Both the position numbers and the translations under genes were made by a program. Shown in pieces: positions 35,223 through 44,848 of a stretch of DNA of 64,000 nt. Every line of letters starts with the position of its first letter. Positions within the stretch are counted from its first letter, which is position 1. A model generated the notes under the pieces. The model worked only from the letters and a program-made list of their open reading frames with translations, was not told where the DNA came from and made no database searches. Source of the stretch: Salinisphaera sp040361255 (GTDB lineage Bacteria > Pseudomonadota > Gammaproteobacteria > Nevskiales > Salinisphaeraceae); contig NZ_APNG01000001.1 in assembly GCF_040361255.1 (NCBI RefSeq), forward strand, positions 308,432 through 372,431. Reading direction: 5' to 3'.

Positions 35223-36488
35223 ATGTCGCTCATTACTCAGCATGCGGAATTGCTGCTCATTCTCGCCTGTGTGTTCGGTTTCTTCATGGCCTGGGGTATC
35301 GGCGCCAACGATGTCGCCAACGCGATGGGCACCTCGGTGGGCTCGGGCGCCGTCACGGTCGGCCAGGCCGTGGTCATCGCCGGCATATTCGAGTTTCTGG
35401 GCGCATGGCTGGCCGGCGGCGAAGTCACGGAGACCATCAGCGGCGGGCTGATCAACCCCGAAATATTTGCCGACAATCCGGACCTACTGGTTATCGGCAT
35501 GCTCGCGGCGCTGCTGGGGGCGGGCACGTTTTTGCTGGTCACTTCCATGCGCGGGCTGCCGGTCTCCACGGGGCAGTCGATCGTCGGGGGCATTCTCGGG
35601 TTTGCGCTGATCGCTTTCGGCGCCGAACCGGTCAAATGGGCGGAAATCGGCAAGATCGCGGCCAGCTGGGTGGTATCGCCGCTGTTGGCCGGTGTGCTGG
35701 CGTTTCTGTTGTTCGAGTCGATTCGCCGGCTGGTATTCAACCATGCCGACCCGGCGGTGGGCGCGCGCCGTTATCTGCCGGCCTATGTATTTCTGGCTGC
35801 CTTCGTGATCTGTCTGGTCACTTTGGTCAAAGGCCTATCGCATATCGGTATCGATTTGAGTACGACGATGGCGGTCGCCGGCGCGGTCGCACTCGGCCTC
35901 GTAGCAGCCGCGATCAGCGCGGTACTGTTACGGCGTATCGATCTGTCGCCGGAAGCGCGTGCGACGGATCGTTATCGCAACGTGGAGCGCGTGTTTGCAG
36001 TCGCCCAGGTTTTCACCGCAGCCACGATGGCGTTCGCGCACGGCTCCAATGATGTGGCCAACGCGGTCGGGCCGGTCGCGGCAATTCTCAACGTGATCAA
36101 CAATCCCGACAACGTCGGTCAGAGCTCCGAGCTGGCCGGATGGGTTCTGGTGCTGGGCGGTATTGGCATCGTGGTGGGCCTCGCCACCTATGGCCATCGC
36201 GTGATGCGCACGATCGGCGCGCGCATCACCGAGCTCACCCCGACGCGCGGCTTCTCGGCCGAACTGGCCGCGGCCTCGACGGTCGTACTGGCCACGTTCT
36301 TCGGCCTGCCCGTATCCACCACTCAGACGCTGGTCGGCGGCGTGCTTGGCGTGGGGCTCGCGCGCGGGCTGCGCGCGCTGGATCTATCGGTGCTCGGCGG
36401 CGTGTTTCTGGGCTGGCTGCTCACCCTGCCCGGTGCCGCGCTGTTTACAGCGGCATTCTACTTCCTGCTGAGCACCATACTGATCTAG
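35223..36488 (+). CDS. PiT-family inorganic phosphate transporter
   Basis: A 421-residue Pit transporter with about ten helices in an inverted repeat. Both signature loops are present: GANDVANAMGTSVGSG near the N-terminus and GSNDVANAVGPVAAI near residue 275, each matching the GANDVAN motif of the family. It imports phosphate (probably as a metal-phosphate complex) using the proton or sodium gradient. AAGGA precedes the ATG. Together with the upstream DUF47 gene it forms the phosphate pair. Confidence 0.94.
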   Translation: MSLITQHAELLLILACVFGFFMAWGIGANDVANAMGTSVGSGAVTVGQAVVIAGIFEFLGAWLAGGEVTETISGGLINPEIFADNPDLLVIGMLAALLGAGTFLLVTSMRGLPVSTGQSIVGGILGFALIAFGAEPVKWAEIGKIAASWVVSPLLAGVLAFLLFESIRRLVFNHADPAVGARRYLPAYVFLAAFVICLVTLVKGLSHIGIDLSTTMAVAGAVALGLVAAAISAVLLRRIDLSPEARATDRYRNVERVFAVAQVFTAATMAFAHGSNDVANAVGPVAAILNVINNPDNVGQSSELAGWVLVLGGIGIVVGLATYGHRVMRTIGARITELTPTRGFSAELAAASTVVLATFFGLPVSTTQTLVGGVLGVGLARGLRALDLSVLGGVFLGWLLTLPGAALFTAAFYFLLSTILI

Positions 36489-36519
36489 AAACGCGTCCTG
36501 TCGCCTCGCGTTCTGGCGC

Positions 36520-37479
36520 CTAGTGCGCCAGCGGGCTGGCCAGAAAACGGCTCACGCGGTCGAACAGCTGTGGCGCACGCCGTTCGAGCAGCACGAAATG
36601 GGTACCGCGGCCGATCTCGTCGTACTGCTTGTAGGCGCTGCCCAGCCGGTCGTAAAGCCCGAGCCCATCCTCGCGAATGGCGGTGGCGTCTTCGGTGGCG
36701 CGGATCACCAGCGTGGGCACATCGATATCGCCGGCTTCATAGCGGGCGCGACCGTTGAAGGCTTCCCAGAGATCCACGATCACGCCGTTAGGGGCGCGCA
36801 CGAAATCGGCCGGTTCATCGCGCAGCATGGCGTCGTACCAGCGCTCCACCATCGCCGGATCGCGCCAGCTGTCGGGATCGGCCGCGGTGATTTCCGCGCC
36901 CCAACGCTCGCGCGCCTGCGCGGCGGTTTCGGTGCGATAGGCGCCCAGCGGGCGTAAACGGTGCGGGTTGTCACGATCTTCGAGTGCCGCGATACGATCA
37001 CGCCGTTCGCAGCTATACACCGGCGCGAACAGCACCAGCCGATTGATCGTGCCGGGCTGGCTGGCGGCATACATGCTCGTGGTCATCGTGCCCCAGGACC
37101 AACCCACCAGATCGATTTTTTCGACGCCGGTGCGCTCTCGAATGAAAGCAATCGTATCGGCAATATCCGCGACCGCACTTTCGGCACGCGCAAACGGCGG
37201 ATTGTCCTGCGCAGGTTCGTCCAGCACCGGGCTGCGCGTGGAGGCGCCGTAGCCGCGCACATCCAGCGCATAAGCCGCATAACCGTCACCGACCGCATGG
37301 TCGAGCCAGCTGCTGGTCGGCACATCGAACATCACGCCGGGGTAAGTCGCGCCATGTACGAACAGCACAGCTTTTGCCGGGGTATCAGCTGCGGGGTTAT
37401 CCGCCGTCTTTTCGCGGACGTGAATACGCTCGTTCGGCGCTTCGGAACTGGTAATGAACAGATCTTCGCAGCGTGGCAT
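36520..37479 (-). CDS. Alpha/beta hydrolase
   Basis: A 319-residue alpha/beta hydrolase. VLFVHGATYPG is the oxyanion strand, GWSWGT the nucleophile elbow (Ser), IRATEDATA the acid and GTHFVLLERR the histidine region. These are serine-hydrolase hallmarks without a clear substrate; lysophospholipase-like or dehalogenase-clan members are alternatives. The ATG at 37479 overlaps the stop of the upstream BrkB-family gene as TGATG, so translation is coupled. Confidence 0.85.
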   Translation of the reverse strand: MPRCEDLFITSSEAPNERIHVREKTADNPAADTPAKAVLFVHGATYPGVMFDVPTSSWLDHAVGDGYAAYALDVRGYGASTRSPVLDEPAQDNPPFARAESAVADIADTIAFIRERTGVEKIDLVGWSWGTMTTSMYAASQPGTINRLVLFAPVYSCERRDRIAALEDRDNPHRLRPLGAYRTETAAQARERWGAEITAADPDSWRDPAMVERWYDAMLRDEPADFVRAPNGVIVDLWEAFNGRARYEAGDIDVPTLVIRATEDATAIREDGLGLYDRLGSAYKQYDEIGRGTHFVLLERRAPQLFDRVSRFLASPLAH

Positions 37480-38513
37480 CAACCGGGCCCCGGCTTTTTG
37501 TTGTCGAAATCGATATCGTCGGCGCGCTCGGCGATGTTGTCAGCCACGAACGCACCGCGCTCGCCCATCGGTTTGCCGCCGGAGGTGGTGGTGTCGTGCG
37601 CGGTCTGAAACTCGAGCTGAGCGTTGAGTTCGCCGCCTACGAGCATGATGAGCACGGTGATATAGAGCCAGGTCAGCACCACGACCACGGCACCCAGCGA
37701 ACCATAGGTCGCCGAATAATTATCGGAAAAGGCCACGTAGACAGAGAACGCGAGCGAGCCGATGATCCAGAACACGGTCACGATCGCGGCACCCACTATC
37801 ACCCAGCGCCATTTCGGCGCGCGCCGGCTTGGCGCATAGCGATACAGCCCGGCGATACCCAACATCAGGAACAGCGCCGCGCCGCCCAGGCCGATGCCCC
37901 GGCCAACGGCAACCATCCAGTCGGCAAAACCCAGCGCGGCAAACAGCAACGGCACGCCGGCCGCCAAAATGGCCACCATACTAAGCCCGAACACGATCGC
38001 CAGGGTCAGCGCCAGCGACACCGCGATCTTGACGAAGAAGTTGCGGGTTTCGCGCTCGGCATACACTACGTTGAGGGCAATCATCAGCGCGGTCGTGCCT
38101 TTGCGCGCGCTCCACAGCGCCAAGGCCAGTGTGAACAGCGCGGCCAGACCGAGCGAGGCCTGCGGCTTGGCGGCAACCTGGCTCATCTGGCCGGTGATGG
38201 TGGTGATGACATCCGGCGGAACGACGCCGCGCAGCTGTTGCACCTGATCGACCACGCCAGCCGGGTCGAGAAACAACCCGTAGATCGCGACGAACGCCGC
38301 AATACCGGGAAAAATCGCCAGCAGCCCGTAGAACGACACGCCGGCTGCGATGATCGAAAGATTGTTGTCGTTGAACGCGTGATAGACGCGCAGCGCGACG
38401 TCGCGCCAGCCCTTGAACGGGATATTGACCGGCGTTGCCGCCCGCCGCCCGCGTCCACCCGCTGACGGCTGTTCGTTCGGCGAAAGCTGCTTTGCGTTAT
38501 GACGGTGCACCAT
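37479..38513 (-). CDS. YihY/BrkB-family inner membrane protein
   Basis: A 344-residue protein with about six helices and disordered charged ends. YHAFNDNNLSIIAAGVSFYGLLAIFP is the family-defining first helix, followed by ALWSARKGTTALM and TWLYITVLIMLVGGELNAQLE near the end. Members are annotated BrkB, YihY or 'ribonuclease BN' from an old error; their function is unclear. It leads the coupled hydrolase gene. Confidence 0.9.
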   Translation of the reverse strand: MVHRHNAKQLSPNEQPSAGGRGRRAATPVNIPFKGWRDVALRVYHAFNDNNLSIIAAGVSFYGLLAIFPGIAAFVAIYGLFLDPAGVVDQVQQLRGVVPPDVITTITGQMSQVAAKPQASLGLAALFTLALALWSARKGTTALMIALNVVYAERETRNFFVKIAVSLALTLAIVFGLSMVAILAAGVPLLFAALGFADWMVAVGRGIGLGGAALFLMLGIAGLYRYAPSRRAPKWRWVIVGAAIVTVFWIIGSLAFSVYVAFSDNYSATYGSLGAVVVVLTWLYITVLIMLVGGELNAQLEFQTAHDTTTSGGKPMGERGAFVADNIAERADDIDFDNKKPGPG

Positions 38514-38658
38514 TGTCTCCCTGACCTCGGGCGCTGCCCGACTCGAAAACGCGACCCGGGCCGGGCGCTGTCTGCATGACAGCGCCGACGCACGCGGCGT
38601 AGCATCGCGCCATGCCTCGCCCCAGCCGTCACTTTAACCCAACGCTGTCGTGGTCACG

Positions 38659-39069
38659 ATGCGCGAACACGTGACCATCAAACAGTATCTGCTGGTGGCA
38701 GCGGCCGCGCTGTTGTTCGCGCTCGGCGTACTGGGGGTATTCCTGCCGCTGTTGCCCACCACGCCGTTCATGCTGGCAGCGGTAGCCCTGGCCTCGCGCG
38801 GCTCACCGCGCTTTGCCGCATGGATACGCGCCAATCGCTATGCCGGTCCGGCGATCAACAACTGGGAGCGCGAGCGCGCGCTATCACGACACGCCAAGAT
38901 CACCGCCGTGGCGATGATCGCAACCAGCATCGCCATCGTCTGGTGGCATATCGATTATCGCCCGTTGGCGATCGGCGTGACCGTTGGGCTGGCCTGTGTC
39001 GCCACTTTTCTGGTCACCCGGCCGACACCGCAGCACGCGCCCGACTCTAGTCGAAAAGCAGGCTCTTGA
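38659..39069 (+). CDS. DUF454 (YbaN-like) membrane protein
   Basis: A 136-residue DUF454 protein: the FLPLLPTTPFMLAAVALASRGSPRF core and the NNWERERALSRHAK motif are characteristic, with three or four short hydrophobic segments. E. coli homologue YbaN has no firm function. The ATG at 38659 is used; a GTG nine bases upstream is in frame. Its end overlaps the end of the convergent gene by 23 bases. Confidence 0.85.
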   Translation: MREHVTIKQYLLVAAAALLFALGVLGVFLPLLPTTPFMLAAVALASRGSPRFAAWIRANRYAGPAINNWERERALSRHAKITAVAMIATSIAIVWWHIDYRPLAIGVTVGLACVATFLVTRPTPQHAPDSSRKAGS

Positions 39070-40045
39070 GCATCGTCTGAATCTGCTCGCGATAGCGTTC
39101 ATGCTCACCGCTGACCGTGGCGGTGACCTGGTATTGGCGCCGCTCGCCGAGCCGGTAGAGCCAATGGCTAACGGTATCGCCCATTTCGATCTGCGTGGTG
39201 TATTGCAGCGCGGTGTAGTCGCCCATCTTCACCGAATTCGCACTCGGCGCGCCGTCGGCACGCACGGCTTCGGCATATTCGGCCAACGTGTCGATACCCG
39301 GCTTGCGATCGCGGGTGACGGTCAGCACGAACCCGTCGCTGATCTCGCTGGCGGCTGCATTGGCCGGGCCAAGCACCTTGAACGATACGGTGTCGTCGCC
39401 GTCGCGCGATACGCGCGCACCTTTCGGCCGTTCGATGGAAAAACCGAGCTGCGGGTTGCGATAACGCGCCTCGGCGTCGGTTTCAGCCGGGTCAGAAACA
39501 GCAGCGGAAACCGGCACGAAGCTCGATAGAATCGCGTCGCGCTGGGGCGCCGATGCGCCTTCGACGATCATGATCGCGGCGCGATCCTGTGCCAATGCGA
39601 TCGCCTTGACCGCCCGCGATGCACTTTCGTCGTCCTGTACCAGCACCACGCTGCCCGCCGTGTTGCGGGTTTCGCTGGCCGCACTCGGGTCGCCGATTGT
39701 GTCGACTGCGAGCGCGCGCAGCGAGCGTCCGCCCCGCGCGGTGGTCGAAACCCGTAGCGTAAGCGCGTCACTGCTCAGAACTCGCGCATCGCTATCGCGC
39801 TCGTGCGGCCTATCGGCGGCGTCGAGTTCGAGTTGGCGCGGATAGTCGAACTCGAAGCCCGCGCGCGTATCGCGATAGTGAGCGAAGTTCGCAGGCGCCG
39901 CCGGGCTGGCGGTGGCCTGGTCTGGCGAGGGCTGTTCTTTATCGCTTGCGAGCAGCGCGCCGGCGTTGCAGGTCATGGCCAGGGCGAGCAGTCCGGTGAT
40001 CCAGAGTCTTGAGAGTCTTGGGTGTGAAGCCTTGCCGTATCGCAT
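39047..40045 (-). CDS. Secreted protein of unknown function, two repeats
   Basis: A 332-residue exported protein: signal peptide through about residue 34, then a Ser/Pro/Ala linker. Two similar halves follow, each opening with a FEFDYPRQL / FSIERPKGA motif (about residues 62-75 and 200-215) and continuing in beta strands, in the style of PsbP/DUF1795-type domains. I do not recognise a named family with certainty. No catalytic motif is seen. It may be a soluble or membrane-tethered periplasmic protein. Its 3' end overlaps the DUF454 gene end by 23 bases on the other strand. Confidence 0.65.
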   Translation of the reverse strand: MRYGKASHPRLSRLWITGLLALAMTCNAGALLASDKEQPSPDQATASPAAPANFAHYRDTRAGFEFDYPRQLELDAADRPHERDSDARVLSSDALTLRVSTTARGGRSLRALAVDTIGDPSAASETRNTAGSVVLVQDDESASRAVKAIALAQDRAAIMIVEGASAPQRDAILSSFVPVSAAVSDPAETDAEARYRNPQLGFSIERPKGARVSRDGDDTVSFKVLGPANAAASEISDGFVLTVTRDRKPGIDTLAEYAEAVRADGAPSANSVKMGDYTALQYTTQIEMGDTVSHWLYRLGERRQYQVTATVSGEHERYREQIQTMLKSLLFD

Positions 40046-40160
40046 GGCGTTATCCGTTCGAGATGATGCGTCCTAACCGACACCCCGGGCGCGCCGAGGT
40101 TTCGTTGCCGGTCGACGTTGTTGCGTTGACAGCGTCGATCGCTGCGCGCAATGTCAAATC

Positions 40161-40196
40161 TTCGGCCACGGCCGAATATAAAAGTTCAATACGAAC
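40161..40196 (+). promoter_or_regulatory. Tandem palindromes upstream of the AhpD-like gene
   Basis: TTCGGCC-AC-GGCCGAA (40161-40176) is a perfect 16-base palindrome, followed by TATAAA and then GTTCAATACGAAC (40184-40196), a second inverted repeat. They sit 24 to 59 bases before the ATG. A repressor or redox activator site is plausible but unidentified. Confidence 0.4.
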
Positions 40197-40219
40197 AATA
40201 ACTAACGTTGGAGGAGACA

Positions 40220-40525
40220 ATGTACGACAGCAAAAATCTCGAACGCCTGGGCCAGCTCGATGCCGGCGCGCCACAGGGTATGGACGCATTCTGGGCGTTC
40301 GACAAGGCGGCTTTTGCCGAGGGCGCAATCGACGCCAAGACCAAGCAGCTGATCGCGCTCGCGGTCGCCATGACTACCCAGTGCCCTTATTGCCTCGAGC
40401 TGCACACTCAGGCCGCGCGTGATGCCGGCGCCAGCAACGAAGAACTCAGCGAAACCGCGGTCGTCGCGGCCGCCATTCGTGCCGGCGGCGCCATCACCCA
40501 CGCGACGCATATGTTCGCCAAATAA
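40220..40525 (+). CDS. AhpD-like carboxymuconolactone decarboxylase-family protein
   Basis: A 101-residue CMD-fold protein with the redox motif CPYC at residues 55-58 and His62, the AhpD-type arrangement of two cysteines plus histidine that reduces hydroperoxides or organic substrates. GGAGGAG just before the ATG fixes the start. It is short relative to full AhpD (about 170) and matches the single-domain group. No ahpC is nearby. Palindromic elements lie in its promoter region. Confidence 0.85.
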   Translation: MYDSKNLERLGQLDAGAPQGMDAFWAFDKAAFAEGAIDAKTKQLIALAVAMTTQCPYCLELHTQAARDAGASNEELSETAVVAAAIRAGGAITHATHMFAK

Positions 40526-40547
40526 AATGGCGCCGGGGTGATCGCGG

Positions 40548-41351
40548 CTAAGGCTCGATCTCCTTGGCCCAGTTCAACTCGCGATAGCGCGCCACGTCGT
40601 CGCCGAAGAACGGGTATTTGACGATTTCAAAATACGGCGAGTGGTCGAAATCGCGCGGCGTAATCAAGCGCGCATTGCGGCGATGAAACACCATGTCTCC
40701 GCCATCGCCGCGATGGAGCGTGGGCAGGATGGGATAGCGCACGCTGGCAAAGGCACGGGCGATCAGCGTGGAGCAAATCGTGCGCGCCATCTCACCATGG
40801 CCGACTTCGAACAACGAGGAGCGCCAACGTCGGGGCAACAGGCCGTAGGGAAAGAAGAACCGCAGCAGATCGCTGATATGACGCAGGTCGTAGGGGGTGC
40901 CAACGCGTTCGATACAGAACTCGATCACCGCCAGGCTGTCGCTCTGCGAAAGTTCACGCGCACGGCACAGACGTAGATGCTCGTAGCGGTAACGAGTGAT
41001 GGGCGACAAATGCACGCCGTGCCCGATCTCGGCTTCGAGCAACATAGGCGTCGTATCGGCGATGCCTTGCGCACGTAGCGGTGAGACATCTACGCCGAGC
41101 AAGGCCAGTTCGGCAACCGTCCCCAAATGCAACGCGGCGTGTGTCCAGGCGCTGAGGGTCACGCTCTGAATCACGCCCGATACACGGCTTCGGCCTTCGA
41201 CGAGCACAATATCGGCACGCTGAAGATGCTCACAGAGACGACCGAAGTCGTTGCGCGGCATGCCCAGTGGCCGTGATTCGGCCGCCAGCCAATCCACGAC
41301 CGGTTCGGTGAGACGGCGACGCAGGCTTTGCAATGGCGCAGTAATCTTCAT
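40548..41351 (-). CDS. YiiX/YebB-like NlpC/P60-clan cysteine hydrolase
   Basis: A 267-residue protein of the permuted papain-like group. ADIVLVEG opens the fold, WTHAALHLG supplies the histidine region, and ICSTLIARAFASV the nucleophile cysteine, with an intervening YDLRHISDLLRFF helix. Relatives include YiiX and lecithin-retinol-acyltransferase-like hydrolases of unclear substrate. No signal peptide is evident. It is divergent from the chloride channel gene 206 bases away. Confidence 0.75.
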   Translation of the reverse strand: MKITAPLQSLRRRLTEPVVDWLAAESRPLGMPRNDFGRLCEHLQRADIVLVEGRSRVSGVIQSVTLSAWTHAALHLGTVAELALLGVDVSPLRAQGIADTTPMLLEAEIGHGVHLSPITRYRYEHLRLCRARELSQSDSLAVIEFCIERVGTPYDLRHISDLLRFFFPYGLLPRRWRSSLFEVGHGEMARTICSTLIARAFASVRYPILPTLHRGDGGDMVFHRRNARLITPRDFDHSPYFEIVKYPFFGDDVARYRELNWAKEIEP

Positions 41352-41557
41352 GACGATCTCAGCTTAGCAGCCTGAATGTACTTCGAGAGGCGCACAGCGC
41401 TTCGGCTGAAGCCGTGGTTGCTGTATAATCCAGCCATTCTCAGGCGGCCGCCGTCGGCACGCGAGCTTGAACCCGGCATCTTTCGCAAGCCTGGTTCATA
41501 ACGCGACGCCCCGTCGTAACGGCGGCCGACCCTACGCCCAGTCAACAAGAGATCGCA

Positions 41558-43375
41558 TTGGCCCGGTCGCGCACTATCGAACGTTCCAGCCTCGTGCTCA
41601 GCCTGCTGGCCGTGTGCGTGGGTGTGGCTGCGGGCTATGGCGCTTCGATCTTTCGCGATCTCATCGCGCTGTTTCACAACCTTGCCTTCTTCGGCGAGTT
41701 GTCGCTGGTCTACGACGCCAACGAACATACCGCAGCCAGCCCCTTCGGGGCGTGGATCATCATCGTGCCGATGCTGGGCTCGGTGGCTGTCACCTTTCTC
41801 GTGCAGAATTTCGCCCCCGAGGCCAAGGGCCACGGCGTGCCGGAAGTCATCGACGCGATCTACTACAAGGGCGGACGGATTCGTCCGAGCGTGGCCGGGG
41901 TGAAAGCGCTGGCCTCTTCCATCTCGATCGCCACCGGCGGCGCGGTCGGCCGCGAGGGCCCGATCATCCAGATCGGCTCGGCGCTGGGTTCGAGTATCGG
42001 CCAGGCCACGCTGCTGCGGGAATGGCAGCGCAATACGCTGATCGCCGCCGGCGCCGCGGCCGGCATTGCGGCCACCTTCAATGCGCCGCTTGGCGGGCTG
42101 CTGTTCGCAATCGAAATCATCCTGCCGGAAACGTCGGGGCGCACGCTCATACCGGTGGCATTGGCCACGGGCGCAGCCTCGTTCGTGGGCCGCGCGCTGT
42201 TCGGCAATACGCCGTCCTTCGATATCCCGGCGCTGGCCAATAACGCGCTCGATCTGAATTCGCCCGAACTGCTGGGCGTATACGTCGTCTTCGGCATTCT
42301 GATGGGCCTGGCCGCGCTGATATTCACGCGCAGCATCTATGTGTTCGAGGCCCTGTTCGAACGAATGCCGGGCAACGGTTACTCGCGCCACCTGATCGGC
42401 ATGGGTCTGGTGGGCGTGATCATGTACGCCTTCCTGGAGCTGAGCGGCCAGTACTACGTTCAGGGCGTCGGCTATGCCACGATCCAGGACATTCTGGAGA
42501 ATGCGCTCACCTCGCCCTGGCTGTTGCTGCTGTTGTTCGCCGGCAAGCTGCTGGCGACCTCGCTCACCCTGGGTTCCGGTGCCTCCGGCGGTGTGTTCTC
42601 GCCGGCGCTGTATCTGGGCGCGACGCTGGGCGGCGCGTTCGCCGTGGCCATGCAGCATTTCACGCCCTGGTTCCAGCTGGATGTGGCCACCATGGCCGTG
42701 CTGGGCATGGCCGCGGTGGTGGCCAGCTCCACGGGTGCGGCGCTGACCGCGATCGTGATCATCTTCGAGATGACGCGCGACTATCACGTGATCATCCCGA
42801 TGATCATCGTGGTGTCTATCGCGTATTACGTGCGCCAGTTCCTGATGGCGGACACCATCTATACGTTCAAGCTCACGCGCCGCAATCATCCGGTGCCGGC
42901 CTCGCTCGAAACCAACCTGTTCATGCTGCAGAAGGCGTCGGAGTTCTACGACCCGCGCGTGATCCGCGTGGGCAACAACCGAGGCCTGGCCGAAATTCGT
43001 CGCCGCTTCAAACGCTTCGGCCGTCAGGCCCCGAACGTGCTCGTGCTCGATCACGAACAGAAGATTCAGGCCATATTCTCCACGCGTCGTCATTACCGGC
43101 TCACCCGCCGGGCCCGGATCCATAGCTGGGCCGACGAACATATGGAAACCGACTATATCGTGGCCGCGGCCGACGACATGATCTTCGATATCGTCGGCCG
43201 GCTGCGCGCAGCGAACTGCGAAGTGGCGCTGATCACCCCCGACGGCAAGATGAGCCATCCGCGCGAGGTCGAGGGCGTGCTCACGCTGTCGGACGTGGCG
43301 CGCAGCAGCCGTCTCGCCCGCCAGATGGAACGCCGTCGCCCGCGCACGCCCCGACCGAAAACCGACACGCGCTAG
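41558..43375 (+). CDS. ClC-family chloride channel/antiporter with CBS-like C-terminus
   Basis: A 605-residue ClC protein. Membrane domain (about 1-440) has the selectivity loop GHGVPEV, where the Ser of GSGIP is replaced by His, the gating glutamate in GREGP (Glu133) and GVFSPALYLGA as GxFxP. The C-terminal 150 residues look like a CBS pair (about 450-585), suggesting nucleotide regulation. Start is a TTG at 41558, the only plausible start before the first helix; AAGAGA lies before it. Whether it is a chloride/proton antiporter or a channel is not decided by sequence alone. Confidence 0.9.
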   Translation: MARSRTIERSSLVLSLLAVCVGVAAGYGASIFRDLIALFHNLAFFGELSLVYDANEHTAASPFGAWIIIVPMLGSVAVTFLVQNFAPEAKGHGVPEVIDAIYYKGGRIRPSVAGVKALASSISIATGGAVGREGPIIQIGSALGSSIGQATLLREWQRNTLIAAGAAAGIAATFNAPLGGLLFAIEIILPETSGRTLIPVALATGAASFVGRALFGNTPSFDIPALANNALDLNSPELLGVYVVFGILMGLAALIFTRSIYVFEALFERMPGNGYSRHLIGMGLVGVIMYAFLELSGQYYVQGVGYATIQDILENALTSPWLLLLLFAGKLLATSLTLGSGASGGVFSPALYLGATLGGAFAVAMQHFTPWFQLDVATMAVLGMAAVVASSTGAALTAIVIIFEMTRDYHVIIPMIIVVSIAYYVRQFLMADTIYTFKLTRRNHPVPASLETNLFMLQKASEFYDPRVIRVGNNRGLAEIRRRFKRFGRQAPNVLVLDHEQKIQAIFSTRRHYRLTRRARIHSWADEHMETDYIVAAADDMIFDIVGRLRAANCEVALITPDGKMSHPREVEGVLTLSDVARSSRLARQMERRRPRTPRPKTDTR

Positions 43376-43464
43376 TCAACGCGGCGCCTGCCCGGCACGT
43401 TTTTTGTATCATGCGCGCCCTATCAAAACGTTAACAGGCCCCAGGCCCGAGCGCAGGATTCACC

Positions 43465-44796
43465 GTGAACGCTATCGCCCGCTATTTCGATTTCGACACC
43501 CTGGGCACGAACTGGCGCACGGAAACCATCGCCGGCCTGACCACGTTCCTGTCGATGGCCTATATTCTGTTCGTGAATCCGGCGGTGCTCTCGCTGGCCT
43601 CGGTGCCGGATGCCGCCGGGCTGGGCATGCCACGCGATGCCGTATTCACGGCCACGGCCATCGCTGCGGCCTTTGGCTCGCTGGTGATGGGCATTCTCGC
43701 GCGCTATCCGATCGCCCAGGCCCCCGGCATGGGGCTCAACGCCTTCTTTGCGTTTTCGGTCGTGCTGGGTATGGGCATCGAGTGGCAGACCGCGCTCGCC
43801 GGTACCTTCGTATCCGGACTGATCTTCATGGCGCTGACCGTGTCGCGCCTGCGCGAACGCGTGATCAACGCGATCCCCAACGAACTCAAGCATGCCGTGG
43901 CGGCGGGCATTGGACTGTTCATCGCCTTCATCGGCCTGACCAATGCCGGCATCATCGTCAATGACGATGCACTGCTCGTGGGTCTGGCGCCGCTAACCGA
44001 CCCGCAGACATTGCTGGCCATATTCGGGCTGGTCGCCACGGTGATTCTGATGACGCTGCGCCTGACCAGTGCCATTTTTCTGGGCATGGCGCTCACCGCC
44101 ATTGTGGGCATGGTCACCGGCCTGATCGGTCTGCCCGATCATATCGTCAGCCCGGTGCCGGATATCAGCCCGGTGGCCGGCGCGGCCATTTCCCGCCTGC
44201 CCGATCTGTTCACGCCGCAAATGGCGGTGGTGATCGGCACCATGCTGTTCGTGGATTTCTTCGATTCGGCCGGCACGCTCATGGGCGTGGCCCGCCAGGC
44301 CGGGTTGATCGTCGACAACAAACTGCCGCGCGCGGGGCGTGCCCTGTTCGCCGATGCCCTGGCCACGAGTGCCAGCGGGCTGATCGGCACCTCGTCGACC
44401 ACCGCCTATATCGAATCCGCCTCCGGCGTGGCCGCCGGTGGGCGCAGCGGCTTTACCGCCGTGGTGGTCGGTGTGCTGTTTCTGCTGGCGCTGTTCTTCT
44501 CGCCGCTGTTGGCGGTGGTCACGCAGGCGGTCACCGCGCCGGCGTTGATCGTGGTGGGCGTGCTCATGGCCGCCTCGCTGCGCCATATCGCCTGGGATCG
44601 TTTCGAAACCGCGGTACCGGCGTTTCTGACCGTGCTGCTGATGCCGCTGACCTATTCCATCGCCACCGGCATCGCACTGGGCTTTATCGTCTACCCCATC
44701 ACCATGACCGCCGCCGGGCGCCGCCGCGAAATCCACCCGCTGATGCTCGCCCTGGCGGGGATCTTTCTCGCCTATTTCGTGTTCCTGCGGCCCTAG
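43465..44796 (+). CDS. AzgA-type NCS2 purine permease
   Basis: A 443-residue NCS2 transporter of the AzgA/GhxP group, which imports hypoxanthine, guanine and adenine. The signature QAPGMGLNAFFAF lies near residue 85, with LFVDFFDSAGTLMGVAR and GTSSTTAYIESASGVAAGGRSG near the middle and end. The start is GTG 43465 with AGGA upstream. Neighbours do not indicate a purine pathway. No purine riboswitch was recognised in the 89-base gap behind the ClC gene. Confidence 0.93.
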   Translation: MNAIARYFDFDTLGTNWRTETIAGLTTFLSMAYILFVNPAVLSLASVPDAAGLGMPRDAVFTATAIAAAFGSLVMGILARYPIAQAPGMGLNAFFAFSVVLGMGIEWQTALAGTFVSGLIFMALTVSRLRERVINAIPNELKHAVAAGIGLFIAFIGLTNAGIIVNDDALLVGLAPLTDPQTLLAIFGLVATVILMTLRLTSAIFLGMALTAIVGMVTGLIGLPDHIVSPVPDISPVAGAAISRLPDLFTPQMAVVIGTMLFVDFFDSAGTLMGVARQAGLIVDNKLPRAGRALFADALATSASGLIGTSSTTAYIESASGVAAGGRSGFTAVVVGVLFLLALFFSPLLAVVTQAVTAPALIVVGVLMAASLRHIAWDRFETAVPAFLTVLLMPLTYSIATGIALGFIVYPITMTAAGRRREIHPLMLALAGIFLAYFVFLRP

Positions 44797-44848
44797 GGAA
44801 TTTCGGCAAACCCGTTCGCGATAACCCGTCGCATCGGCGACCGAGCCC

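Noticed and set aside
41348..43258. A 636-codon frame opposite the ClC gene
   Set aside because: Histidine/arginine/glutamine-rich sequence with no domain, and the ClC motifs on the other strand are clear.
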